A DNA stretch of 7,645 nt from Dehalococcoidales bacterium (GCA_030620035.1 JAUXAE010000052.1:1-7645), one strand, 5' to 3'; shown: positions 1-6,480, counted from the first letter of the stretch. Notes: generated from the sequence alone by a model not told the origin. Numbers and translations: made by a program.

Positions 1-15
1 GAGAGACCTTTAGTC

Positions 16-21
16 AAGGAG
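16..21 (+). promoter_or_regulatory. Ribosome binding site of infB
   Basis: AAGGAG lies six bases before the GTG at 28. An in-frame TAG at 22-24 sits between the two, so no longer infB reading frame is possible here and the GTG start is well fixed. Confidence 0.75.
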
Positions 22-27
22 TAGCTG

Positions 28-1860
28 GTGGAAGTAGACAAGCCGGGTAATACCGCCAAACAAGCAGGCCAGGAGGTTACGGCCGCATCATCAGCCGGGG
101 CCAACCTGATTGAACTGCCTCAGGCCTTGAGTGTCCGGCAGTTGGCTGACCTTCTTGATGTTGGCCCCGTAGATGTCATCAAGCAGCTGATGAGAAACGG
201 CATCATGGCCAATATTAACCAGACTATTGATTATGAAGTGGCCGCAGTAGTGGCCAGTGATTTTGGTTATGAGGCCCACCCGCAGCCGCGGAAGGTTAGT
301 GGCTCCGCCGGTGTTGCCGCTGAGATTAAGAGGCGACAGCGTGAAGGAGAGGGGCTCAGCGGGCTACAGCCACGGCCGCCGGTGGTTACCATTATGGGCC
401 ATGTAGACCACGGCAAGACCATGCTGCTTGATGCCATCAGGCATGCCAATGTAATGGATGCCGAGGTTGGTGGCATTACCCAGCATATTGGTGCCTATCA
501 GGTGGAGGTCAGAGGGCACAAGATTACCTTCCTGGATACCCCGGGCCACGAGGCCTTTACCGCTATGAGGGCCCGCGGCGCCCAGGCAACCGATATTACT
601 ATTCTGGTGGTGGCCGCTGATGATGGGGTAATGCCCCAGACCCTGGAGGCGATAGACCATGCCCGGGCGGCTGGAGTGCCCATTGTGGTGGCCATCAACA
701 AGATAGATAAGCCGGAGGCCAACCCCGACCGGGTCAAGCAGCAGCTGGCTGATGCCGGCCTCCTTGTTGAGGGCTGGGGTGGCGATACCGTCTGTGTGCT
801 GACCTCGGCCAAGGAGAAGAAGGGCATTTCTGATTTGCTGGAAAACCTATTGCTGGTGGCTGAGCTTGAGGAGCTTAAGGCCGACCCGGCCCAGCCAGCG
901 GCCGGGGTGGTTATTGAGGCCAAGATGGATAAGACCAAGGGGCCGCTGGCTACAGTGCTGGTTCAGAACGGCACCCTGAGGCTTGGTGATACCGTGGTTG
1001 CCGGCACCACCTGGGGTCGGGTAAAGGCCATGTTTGATGATGTCGGTAAGCGGGTAAGGAAAGCCGAGCCGGCGACGCCGGTAGCCGTCCTCGGCTTGGC
1101 CAACGTGTCGCAGGCGGGGGATAGCCTGACGGTGGTGGCCGAGGAACGCCAGGCACGGGCACTGGTCCAGGAGAGGCAAAGCCAGGCAGAAAAGGGGCCC
1201 CAGCTGGCCGCGGTGAGCCTTACCAATCTCTATGACCAGATAAGTGCCGGCCAGGTAAAGGAACTCAATGTTATCCTCAAGACCGATGTCCAGGGTAGCG
1301 TTGAGCCGATAAGGATTTCTCTGGAGCGGTTGAGTACGGATAAGGTCCAGGTGAGGATTATCCGCAGTGCCGCCGGCAATATTACTGTGAGTGATGTTAT
1401 GTTGGCCGTGGCCTCAAAGGGGCTGATTGTCGGCTTTGGCACCGGGGTTGAGGCCGGGGCCCAGCGGCTGGCTGAGGCGGATGGGGTGGATATCCGCCGC
1501 TATGATGTCATCTATAACCTGGTAGAGGATGTGGGCAAGGCACTTAAAGGCCTTCTGGAGCCAACCTATGTTGACGTTACCCAAGGGCGGGCTGAGGTAA
1601 AGGCCATCTTCACGGCGGCCAAAAGGGCCAAGGTAGCCGGCGTCTCGGTCACTGAAGGTAAGGTAAACCTTGGTGCCCTGGCCAGAATCTTGCGTCAGGG
1701 AGAGGTGGTCTTTGAGTCTGAAGTCAGCAGTCTGAAGCGCTTTAAGGATAATGTTAAGGAGGTAGCCGCCGGCTATGAGTGCGGCGTCGGCATCAAGGAT
1801 TTTAAAGAATTTCAGGTTGGTGATATAATAGAGTTTTTCCGCAGGGAGAAAGCCAGCTAG
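28..1860 (+). CDS. infB: Translation initiation factor IF-2
   Basis: IF-2 is the cytoplasmic GTPase that places initiator fMet-tRNA on the 30S subunit and promotes 50S joining. The 610-residue product has an IF2_N module at about 30-83, then the translational GTPase domain with G1 GHVDHGKT (124-131), switch I with GGITQHIGAY, G3 DTPGH (170-174), G4 NKID (224-227) and G5 SAK (260-262). A beta-barrel domain II, the IF-2-specific domain III and the C-terminal fMet-tRNA-binding barrel follow, the last carrying GYECGVGI from 582. It is a short-form IF-2: the long charged N-terminal extension of the roughly 890-residue E. coli protein is absent, leaving about 30 low-complexity residues before IF2_N. 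The GTG start is supported by AAGGAG upstream and an in-frame stop just before it. The stop is adjacent to the rbfA ATG, so the two are probably translationally coupled. Identity is essentially certain. Confidence 0.98.
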   Translation: MEVDKPGNTAKQAGQEVTAASSAGANLIELPQALSVRQLADLLDVGPVDVIKQLMRNGIMANINQTIDYEVAAVVASDFGYEAHPQPRKVSGSAGVAAEIKRRQREGEGLSGLQPRPPVVTIMGHVDHGKTMLLDAIRHANVMDAEVGGITQHIGAYQVEVRGHKITFLDTPGHEAFTAMRARGAQATDITILVVAADDGVMPQTLEAIDHARAAGVPIVVAINKIDKPEANPDRVKQQLADAGLLVEGWGGDTVCVLTSAKEKKGISDLLENLLLVAELEELKADPAQPAAGVVIEAKMDKTKGPLATVLVQNGTLRLGDTVVAGTTWGRVKAMFDDVGKRVRKAEPATPVAVLGLANVSQAGDSLTVVAEERQARALVQERQSQAEKGPQLAAVSLTNLYDQISAGQVKELNVILKTDVQGSVEPIRISLERLSTDKVQVRIIRSAAGNITVSDVMLAVASKGLIVGFGTGVEAGAQRLAEADGVDIRRYDVIYNLVEDVGKALKGLLEPTYVDVTQGRAEVKAIFTAAKRAKVAGVSVTEGKVNLGALARILRQGEVVFESEVSSLKRFKDNVKEVAAGYECGVGIKDFKEFQVGDIIEFFRREKAS

Positions 1861-2217
1861 ATGGCCTATCGCATTAAACGGTTAAACCAGCTCATTAGAA
1901 AGGAAATAAGTGACTTGCTTCAGCGCCAGGTCAAAGACCCGAGGCTGGGCAGCTTTATCTCGGTCAATGAGGTGGCCACCTCATCGGACCTGAGGCATGC
2001 CAAGGTCTTTGTCAGCCACCTGAGCAGCCTCCAGCAGAAGAGAGAGACGCTGGAGGCACTGGCGGCGGCCTCAGGATTCTTGCGTGGTGAGCTTTCTAAA
2101 CGCCTCAGTCTGCGGAATGTCCCCGAACTAGATTTTTACTGGGACGATTCCATTGAGCGGGGTGCCCATATACTGGAGCTGATTGACCGGGTGACTAAGG
2201 ATGAAGACCGGGACTAG
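1861..2217 (+). CDS. rbfA: 30S ribosome-binding factor RbfA
   Basis: RbfA binds immature 30S subunits near the 5' end of 16S rRNA and assists late maturation and cold adaptation. The 118-residue product has the usual length and a single KH-like fold pattern. Recognisable landmarks are the N-terminal helix with RLNQLIRKEIS, the VKDPRLG turn (24-30), the DLRHAKVFVS strand (43-52), the helix with SGFLRGEL (71-78), and the closing signature PELDFYWDDSIERG (88-101). The ATG directly abuts the infB stop codon with no gap. An AGGGAGA stretch at 1843-1849 inside the end of infB could act as a distant ribosome site, but translational coupling is the simpler reading. The order infB-rbfA-truB is a classic conserved arrangement, which supports the call independently of the sequence motifs. 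Confidence 0.96.
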   Translation: MAYRIKRLNQLIRKEISDLLQRQVKDPRLGSFISVNEVATSSDLRHAKVFVSHLSSLQQKRETLEALAAASGFLRGELSKRLSLRNVPELDFYWDDSIERGAHILELIDRVTKDEDRD

Positions 2218-2219
2218 CT

Positions 2220-3113
2220 ATGGACGGCATTCTGAATATCAATAAACCTGGAGGTATGACCTCTTATGGTGTTGTCGCCTTGGTGAAGCGGCTCACCCAT
2301 GAGCGGCGAGTAGGCCATGCCGGCACCCTTGACCCAATGGCTTGTGGTGTTTTGCCGGTTTGTCTGGGCCGGGGGACACGGGTTATTGAGTTTTTAGCCG
2401 AGGCCAAAAAGTTATACCGGGCCGAGATAGAGTTGGGACTGGCCACCGATACCTATGATGCTGGTGGTCGCGTCACCCAGCGGGGGGACGCTAGCGGCAT
2501 CAGCCGGCGGCAACTTAAGTCAGCCCTCAGCTCCTTCCGTGGCCGGGTGATGCAGAGGCCGCCGATGTACAGTGCCGTCAGGTATCAGGGTAAACGGCTC
2601 TATGATTTGGCCCGAGCCGGCATCACAGTTCTGCCGCCCAGCCGGCCGGCTGAGATCTATCGCCTGGAGCTTATAGACTTTAGGCCGCCGTTGGTTACCC
2701 TAGAGGTAGAGTGCGGCAAGGGTACCTATATCCGCTCCCTGGCTCACGATTTAGGTCAGGTTCTGGGGTGTGGCGGCCATCTAAAGAGCCTGGTCCGTTT
2801 GGGATACGGTCCTTTTGCTACAGATAGTGCCGTTACACTGCCCCAGCTTGAGACTGCCTGCTGCCATGGCTACTGGCGGCAGCTGGTCTATCCACCGGAT
2901 ATTGTCCTGTGTCATTGGCCGGCGGTAGTCTTAAGTGATGACAAGGAGCAGTTTATCAGGCATGGCCGGCCGCTGTATCTTGAGGCTGATGGGGCTTCTT
3001 TTGACGGGCGTTGCCGTGCCTATAGCCAGGACGGTTGTTTTCTGGCGGTGCTGGACTACAGCGCTGAGAACGGCCAGTGGCATCCGGTGAAGGTCTTCAG
3101 CGGCTGGCAGTGA
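2220..3113 (+). CDS. truB: tRNA pseudouridine(55) synthase TruB
   Basis: TruB converts U55 in the T-loop of most tRNAs to pseudouridine and also acts as a tRNA chaperone. The 297-residue product starts with the typical GILNINKPGGMTS. It carries the family motif GHAGTLDP with the catalytic aspartate at residue 38, the RPPMYSA segment with the active-site tyrosine at 117, and the GKGTYIRSLA motif (166-175) that closes the catalytic domain. Residues from about 230 onward form the small C-terminal PUA-like TruB domain. Two positions differ from the commonest consensus: Arg121 where YSAxK is frequent, and RLGYGPF where RRTxxGxF is usual. Both look like lineage variation. The ATG lies two bases after the rbfA stop; there is no strong Shine-Dalgarno, so coupling to rbfA translation is likely. 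No convincing intrinsic terminator follows. Confidence 0.96.
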   Translation: MDGILNINKPGGMTSYGVVALVKRLTHERRVGHAGTLDPMACGVLPVCLGRGTRVIEFLAEAKKLYRAEIELGLATDTYDAGGRVTQRGDASGISRRQLKSALSSFRGRVMQRPPMYSAVRYQGKRLYDLARAGITVLPPSRPAEIYRLELIDFRPPLVTLEVECGKGTYIRSLAHDLGQVLGCGGHLKSLVRLGYGPFATDSAVTLPQLETACCHGYWRQLVYPPDIVLCHWPAVVLSDDKEQFIRHGRPLYLEADGASFDGRCRAYSQDGCFLAVLDYSAENGQWHPVKVFSGWQ

Positions 3114-3133
3114 ATTGGGATGCCTCGGGGCTA

Positions 3134-3160
3134 TTGACAGACCGCCTTATAATATTAATA
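3134..3160 (+). promoter_or_regulatory. Candidate sigma-70-type promoter for the small zinc-ribbon gene
   Basis: The truB-downstream gap is AT-rich and contains a perfect TTGACA (3134-3139) and a perfect TATAAT (3148-3153), but only eight bases separate them, so they cannot serve as one standard -35/-10 pair. The TATAAT with a poor upstream -35, or the TTGACA paired with ATTAAT at 3154-3159 (14-base spacer), are the realistic alternatives. Either would start RNA around 3160-3172 and leave a short leader before the strong ribosome site at 3180. Confidence 0.5.
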
Positions 3161-3179
3161 GGGATAGTTTAACCATAAC

Positions 3180-3187
3180 AAGGAGGT
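3180..3187 (+). promoter_or_regulatory. Consensus ribosome binding site deciding a TTG start
   Basis: AAGGAGGT is a full match to the 16S rRNA anti-Shine-Dalgarno. It lies eight bases before the TTG at 3196, the ideal distance. No ATG or GTG opens the same frame nearby, so this site fixes the TTG start of the 44-codon gene. Confidence 0.8.
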
Positions 3188-3195
3188 AGCAAGAG

Positions 3196-3330
3196 TTGCA
3201 GGCGTATTGTGTTAAGTGTCGCGCCAAAAGGGAGATACAGAACCCCGAGCGGGTGACGCTTAAGAACGGCAGACCGGCGACGCAGGGTGTCTGCCCTGTC
3301 TGTGGCACCAAGGTGTACCGGATAGGCTAG
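3196..3330 (+). CDS. Small four-cysteine zinc-ribbon-like protein, DUF5679 type
   Basis: This 44-residue frame begins with TTG and is short enough to be missed by ordinary gene finders. It encodes a basic protein with two CxxC knuckles, C5-x2-C8 and C33-x2-C36, separated by 24 residues containing VTLKNGRPATQG. This is the layout of a minimal zinc ribbon, and the motif order YCVKCRAKREI ... LKNGRPATQGVCPVCGT matches my memory of the DUF5679 domain, which also occurs near the ends of some larger proteins such as topoisomerases; that assignment is from recall. Its function is unknown; binding of nucleic acid or ribosome is a guess from size, charge and fold. Support for real coding comes from the perfect Shine-Dalgarno, the promoter-like sequence in front and the conserved-looking cysteines. 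It stands alone between the translation operon and the inositol-lipid operon. Confidence 0.85.
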   Translation: MQAYCVKCRAKREIQNPERVTLKNGRPATQGVCPVCGTKVYRIG

Positions 3331-3380
3331 GGCCAGATAGTCGTCGTTATTACTGTTGGGCAGGCTTCTCGGGCCGAAAA

Positions 3381-3414
3381 GGCAGTGTACCTTCTAAGCT
3401 AGGAAGCTGTTTCT
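3381..3414 (+). terminator. Weak candidate intrinsic terminator after the zinc-ribbon gene
   Basis: CAG (3383-3385) plus CTTC (3391-3394) can pair with GAAG (3403-3406) plus CTG (3407-3409), leaving a five-base bulge on the 5' side and an eight-base loop. TTTCT follows at 3410-3414. The stem is short and bulged and the U-tract imperfect, so termination would be partial at best. Confidence 0.25.
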
Positions 3415-3504
3415 GGTGTGGTTTTTCCGCCAAAACTCTCTCTAGCCAGACCTAAGGGGTTACTTTGGTTTTGGCCGGTGCTTTTTGGTGACCTTTAATA
3501 CTAG

Positions 3505-3511
3505 AAGGGAG
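3505..3511 (+). promoter_or_regulatory. Ribosome binding site of ino1
   Basis: AAGGGAG is followed by two in-frame TTG codons, at 3517 (five bases away) and 3523 (eleven bases away). Either can be the start; the first is annotated because its spacing is the more usual. Confidence 0.65.
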
Positions 3512-3516
3512 AATAG

Positions 3517-4635
3517 TTGACATTGGGCAAGATAAATATAGCCATAATCGGGGTGGGCAACTGCGCCTCGTCACTGGTTCAGGGTATTACCTATTATCAG
3601 AAGGCTAAGGAGACCGAATTTGTCCCCGGGCTGATGCATGTAAGTCTGGGCGGCTATCACATAAGTGACATCAACTTTGTGGCCGCCTTTGATATTGATA
3701 AGAACAAGGTGGGCCAAGACCTGGCCAAGGCCATCTTTAGCCCGCCCAATAATACCTTCAGGTTTTGTGACGTGCCCCCAAGCGGTGTTAAGGTTGCCCG
3801 GGGTATGACCCACGACGGGCTGGGCAAGTATCTCTCCCAGATAATACACAAGGCACCGGGCTCGACGGCTGATATTGTTAGAATACTTAAGGAGAGCCAG
3901 ACTGATATTGTGCTTAACTATCTACCCGTGGGCAGTGAAGAAGCGACCAAGTGGTATGTTGAGCAGGTGCTTGAGGCCGGCTGTGGTTTTATCAACTGCA
4001 TCCCTGTTTTTATCGCCCGGGAGAAGTACTGGCAGGAGCGCTTTGCCGGCAAGGGGCTGCCCGTTATTGGTGATGACATAAAGTCTCAGGTTGGGGCTAC
4101 CATCGTCCATCGGGTACTGACCCGGTTGTTCCAGGACCGTGGCGTCAGGCTGGAGAGAACCTACCAGCTGAACTTTGGCGGCAATACCGACTTTCTCAAT
4201 ATGCTGGAGCGCGAGAGGCTTGAGTCCAAGAAGATATCCAAGACCAACGCCGTTACCTCTCAGCTTGATTATAAGATTAGCCCTGAGGATATCCATGTCG
4301 GCCCCAGTGACTATGTCCCCTGGCTAACAGACCGTAAATTCTGTCATGTCAGGATGGAGGGGCTCACCTTTGGTGATGTTCCCCTAAACCTTGAGTTGAA
4401 ACTTGAGGTCTGGGACAGTCCCAACTCGGCCGGGGTGGTTATTGATGCCATCAGGTGTGCCAAGCTTGCCCTGGACCGAGGACTGAGTGGTGCCCTGATA
4501 AACCCTTCGGCCTATTTTATGAAATCACCGCCGGTCCAGTATACCGACGACGAGGCTCACCGCATGGTGGAGGAGTTTATTGCCCAGGCCCCAAGGATTA
4601 AGAAGGCCAAGCCGGCTGGGCCCGCTGAGGGCTGA
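3517..4635 (+). CDS. ino1: myo-Inositol-1-phosphate synthase
   Basis: The enzyme isomerises glucose-6-phosphate to 1L-myo-inositol-1-phosphate by an NAD-dependent oxidation, intramolecular aldol closure and reduction in the cytoplasm. The 372-residue product is close in length to the mycobacterial Ino1 type (about 367) and far shorter than the eukaryotic enzyme. The Rossmann dinucleotide-binding segment is IAIIGVGNCASS (8-19). Other family landmarks are GDDIKSQVGAT (185-195) with conserved Lys189, NFGGNTDFLNM (219-229) in the catalytic region, and LEVWDSPNSAGV (296-307). The C-terminal dozen residues are a basic, proline-rich tail. The start is TTG at 3517, or TTG at 3523. It is the first gene of an apparent operon with a PimA-like glycosyltransferase and a CDP-alcohol transferase, which points to lipid synthesis as the fate of its product rather than osmolyte or storage use. 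Confidence 0.95.
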   Translation: MTLGKINIAIIGVGNCASSLVQGITYYQKAKETEFVPGLMHVSLGGYHISDINFVAAFDIDKNKVGQDLAKAIFSPPNNTFRFCDVPPSGVKVARGMTHDGLGKYLSQIIHKAPGSTADIVRILKESQTDIVLNYLPVGSEEATKWYVEQVLEAGCGFINCIPVFIAREKYWQERFAGKGLPVIGDDIKSQVGATIVHRVLTRLFQDRGVRLERTYQLNFGGNTDFLNMLERERLESKKISKTNAVTSQLDYKISPEDIHVGPSDYVPWLTDRKFCHVRMEGLTFGDVPLNLELKLEVWDSPNSAGVVIDAIRCAKLALDRGLSGALINPSAYFMKSPPVQYTDDEAHRMVEEFIAQAPRIKKAKPAGPAEG

Positions 4636-4655
4636 TACCCTCTCTGGGCGCTAGT

Positions 4656-4661
4656 AGGTGG
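4656..4661 (+). promoter_or_regulatory. Ribosome binding site of the GT4 gene
   Basis: AGGTGG, one base from the consensus AGGAGG, lies six bases before the ATG at 4668 in the 32-base gap after ino1. No promoter or terminator is visible in that gap, so co-transcription with ino1 is likely. Confidence 0.65.
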
Positions 4662-4667
4662 TTACTT

Positions 4668-5843
4668 ATGAAGATAGCATTAGTCTCTCCTTATGATTTT
4701 GCCTACCCGGGTGGTGTCGTCAATCATATCTCGGCACTAGAGCGACACCTGACCCGGATGGGCCATCAGGTTAGGGTTATTGCTCCGTCCTCTAAAGCGG
4801 TGTCGCTTTTTGGCGACCGGTTTATAGCCATAGGCAGGCCACGCCCGGTGCCAGCCAGCGGCTCCATCGCTCGGGTTAGCCTGTCTCTCAGGCTGGCCTC
4901 CAGAATAAAGGAGGTACTGGCCCAGGAGAAGTTTGATATTATCCACCTTCATGAGCCCTTTTGCCCCATGCTGTGCAGTGCTGTACTCCGCTTTTCCAAT
5001 ACGGTGAATATCGGCACCTTCCATGCTACCCAGTCCCGACCCGGCTATAACTTTTTTGGTTGGCCTTTCAGCCGGATTATGCGGAAGAGGCGAGCCCGGA
5101 AGCTTGATGGCCGGATTGCCGTCTCCCGGCCGGCGATGGAGTTTGCCGCTAGGTATATTCCGGGCGATTACGATATTATTCCCAACGGCATTGATTTGGA
5201 GCACTTCTCACCTGATGTACCTCTGATTGAAGGATTCCGTGATGGCAAGCTTAATATTCTCTTCGTGGGCCGTCTGGAAAGGCGTAAGGGCCTAAACTAT
5301 TTAATCGAAGCCTACCGACAGGTCAAGAAGGAATATCCCGAGTCACGGCTCATTGTTGTTGGCCCCGGCCTAAGGCCGCGCCGGAAGTATGAAAAGCAGG
5401 TCAGGCGGAGTGGCCTCAAGGATGTGGTCTTTACCGGCCCGGTTTCCTATGATGAATTACCCGGCTACTATAAGACAGCCGATATTTTTTGTTCCCCGGC
5501 CACCGGCCGGGAAAGCTTCGGTATTGTTCTGCTTGAGGCCATGGCCCTGGGCAAGCCGGTTGTTGCCTCCGATATACCCGGTTATGCCAGTGTCATGACT
5601 CATGGCAAAGAAGGGCTGCTGGTGCCGCCCAAGGATGCCAACGAGCTGGCCCGGGCATTGCTCTCTCTTATGGCTGACGAACCCCGGCGGCGGCAGATAG
5701 GGGCTCAGGGCCTGCTTACCACCAGGGATTACGACTGGGAGCAGATTGCCCGGAGAATTGTCGCCTATTACCAGAGAGTACTTGGTCAGGCACCGTCAGC
5801 AAAGCGCCTTCCCGAATATGAGGCTACCTCTGTTCCGGCTTAA
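4668..5843 (+). CDS. GT4 glycosyltransferase, PimA-like phosphatidylinositol mannosyltransferase candidate
   Basis: The 391-residue product is a GT-B fold, retaining family-4 glycosyltransferase. The N-terminal Rossmann half starts with KIALVSPYDFAYPGGV, whose GGV at 15-17 sits where PimA of mycobacteria has its glycine-rich acceptor-side loop. HEPFCP and GTFHATQS follow, with His119 matching PimA His118. The C-terminal donor half has PNGID (172-176), FVGRLERRKG (Arg202, Lys207) and ESFGIVLLE, with the glutamate pair E282 and E290 of the E-x7-E motif. There is no signal peptide; a basic stretch around 141-147 (RIMRKRRARK) could help peripheral membrane contact. The best guess is transfer of a sugar, mannose if truly PimA-like, from a nucleotide donor to phosphatidylinositol on the inner membrane face. 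Its position between ino1 and the phosphatidylinositol-phosphate synthase supports this. Donor and acceptor cannot be proved from sequence, so no gene symbol is given. Confidence 0.88.
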   Translation: MKIALVSPYDFAYPGGVVNHISALERHLTRMGHQVRVIAPSSKAVSLFGDRFIAIGRPRPVPASGSIARVSLSLRLASRIKEVLAQEKFDIIHLHEPFCPMLCSAVLRFSNTVNIGTFHATQSRPGYNFFGWPFSRIMRKRRARKLDGRIAVSRPAMEFAARYIPGDYDIIPNGIDLEHFSPDVPLIEGFRDGKLNILFVGRLERRKGLNYLIEAYRQVKKEYPESRLIVVGPGLRPRRKYEKQVRRSGLKDVVFTGPVSYDELPGYYKTADIFCSPATGRESFGIVLLEAMALGKPVVASDIPGYASVMTHGKEGLLVPPKDANELARALLSLMADEPRRRQIGAQGLLTTRDYDWEQIARRIVAYYQRVLGQAPSAKRLPEYEATSVPA

Positions 5844-5844
5844 G

Positions 5845-6480
5845 ATGGGGCTAGCCGAGAGTCCGGAGAGTACCCTGCCAAAGCGATGGTCAATGTTGAG
5901 TTTATGGCAGCTTCGTAAGACCCTGGCCGAGCGTTTTACCGGACCGGTAATACGATTCTTGGCCAGAACATCAATAACACCCGGTGCCATAACCTGGCTC
6001 GGTTTTATAGTGTCTGTTGCTGCGGCGGTACTTGTTGCCGGCGGCAACCTTGTGGCCGCCGGCGTTCTGGTGCTGGTGGCCGGCTTTCTGGACATGCTGG
6101 ATGGGGCGTTAGCCCGCGGCACCGGTCGGGTTACCCGTTTCGGGGCTGTTCTTGACTCTACGCTTGACCGTTTGTCTGAGGCTGCCCTATTACTCGGTAT
6201 TCTGTTCCTATTCGCCGCTGAAGCCCGACTGGCCGCGGTTCTGCTGGTGGGCATTACCTTGGCCGGTTCGCAACTGGTGAGCTATATCAGGGCCCGGGCC
6301 GAGGCCCTGGGTCTGGAGGCTCGTGCCGGGCTGTTTACCCGGCCGGAGCGGGTTATTGTGCTGGCCCTGGGTCTTCTACTAAACCAGCTGGTTATCGCCC
6401 TAGTCATTATCGCTGTGTTTAGCTTTTTTACCGTGGGGCAGAGACTGGTCAATGTGCATCGGCAGCTGAAGATTAGATAG
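5845..6480 (+). CDS. pgsA: CDP-alcohol phosphatidyltransferase, probable phosphatidylinositol-phosphate synthase
   Basis: This integral membrane enzyme would condense CDP-diacylglycerol with inositol-1-phosphate to form phosphatidylinositol phosphate. Counting from ATG 5845 the product is 211 residues. The full family signature is present: D83-x2-D86-G-x2-A-R, then G100-x3-D104-x3-D108, which binds the two metal ions and the CDP moiety. Hydrophobic segments before, around and after it suggest five or six membrane helices. Downstream, SYIRARAEALGL (146-157) and RPER (166-169) match the pattern I recall from mycobacterial PgsA1, arguing for inositol phosphate rather than glycerol phosphate as acceptor. 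An archaetidylinositol-phosphate-type enzyme is the close alternative. Start choice is open: ATG 5845 is one base after the preceding stop, ATG 5893 gives 195 residues, and neither has a ribosome site, so coupled re-initiation is likely. A TTG at 5746 would overlap the glycosyltransferase by 98 bases and is less likely. Confidence 0.88.
   Translation: MGLAESPESTLPKRWSMLSLWQLRKTLAERFTGPVIRFLARTSITPGAITWLGFIVSVAAAVLVAGGNLVAAGVLVLVAGFLDMLDGALARGTGRVTRFGAVLDSTLDRLSEAALLLGILFLFAAEARLAAVLLVGITLAGSQLVSYIRARAEALGLEARAGLFTRPERVIVLALGLLLNQLVIALVIIAVFSFFTVGQRLVNVHRQLKIR

Larger units (their letters stand above)
3331..3516 (+). promoter_or_regulatory. Non-coding leader upstream of ino1 with alternative hairpins
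   Basis: This 186-base gap has no credible reading frame. Its 3' half holds an exact eight-base inverted repeat, GCCAAAAC (3429-3436) and GTTTTGGC (3468-3475). The AAAAC arm can instead pair with GTTTT at 3421-3425, and the GTTTTGGC arm can instead pair with GCCAGACC at 3445-3452 through a slightly bulged helix. A small ACCT/GGGT hairpin (3450-3460) can form inside the long loop. A five-T run lies at 3482-3486, six bases after the repeat. The mutually exclusive pairings resemble an attenuator or cis-regulatory leader, but it matches no riboswitch class that I recognise. No strong promoter for ino1 is visible; TAATAC at 3496-3501 is too close to the ribosome site to be convincing. Confidence 0.35.

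Noticed and set aside
1..24. Possible 3' tail of a gene upstream of infB, with TAG at 22-24 in frame 1 or at 11-13 in frame 2.
   Set aside because: Only three to seven codons are visible and two frames are equally possible, so no identity (for example nusA or ylxR) can be supported.
498..938. A 146-codon open frame on the minus strand inside infB.
   Set aside because: It lies wholly opposite conserved IF-2 GTPase sequence, is low in complexity and resembles no family; it is a by-product of the codon bias of the sense gene.
3106..3124. GGCA/TGCC inverted repeat at the end of truB as a terminator.
   Set aside because: Only four base pairs, an eleven-base loop and no T-run afterwards.
3331..3402. 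Read-through extension of the zinc-ribbon frame for 23 more codons to the TAG at 3400-3402.
   Set aside because: The 44-residue product already ends where the family normally ends, and the extension has no start codon, ribosome site or recognisable sequence.
3331..3516. A tRNA, T-box, 6S RNA or other known structured RNA in the ino1 leader.
   Set aside because: No cloverleaf, T-box sequence or other familiar conserved core could be found by eye; only the inverted repeats reported above.
4737..5204. A 155-codon open frame on the minus strand inside the GT4 gene.
   Set aside because: It is antisense to conserved glycosyltransferase motifs, has no ribosome site or recognisable domain.
5796..6254. 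A 152-codon minus-strand frame opposite the CDP-alcohol transferase.
   Set aside because: Its Ala/Arg/Ser/Thr-rich composition is what the complement of a GC-rich membrane-protein gene produces; the sense strand carries the catalytic signature.
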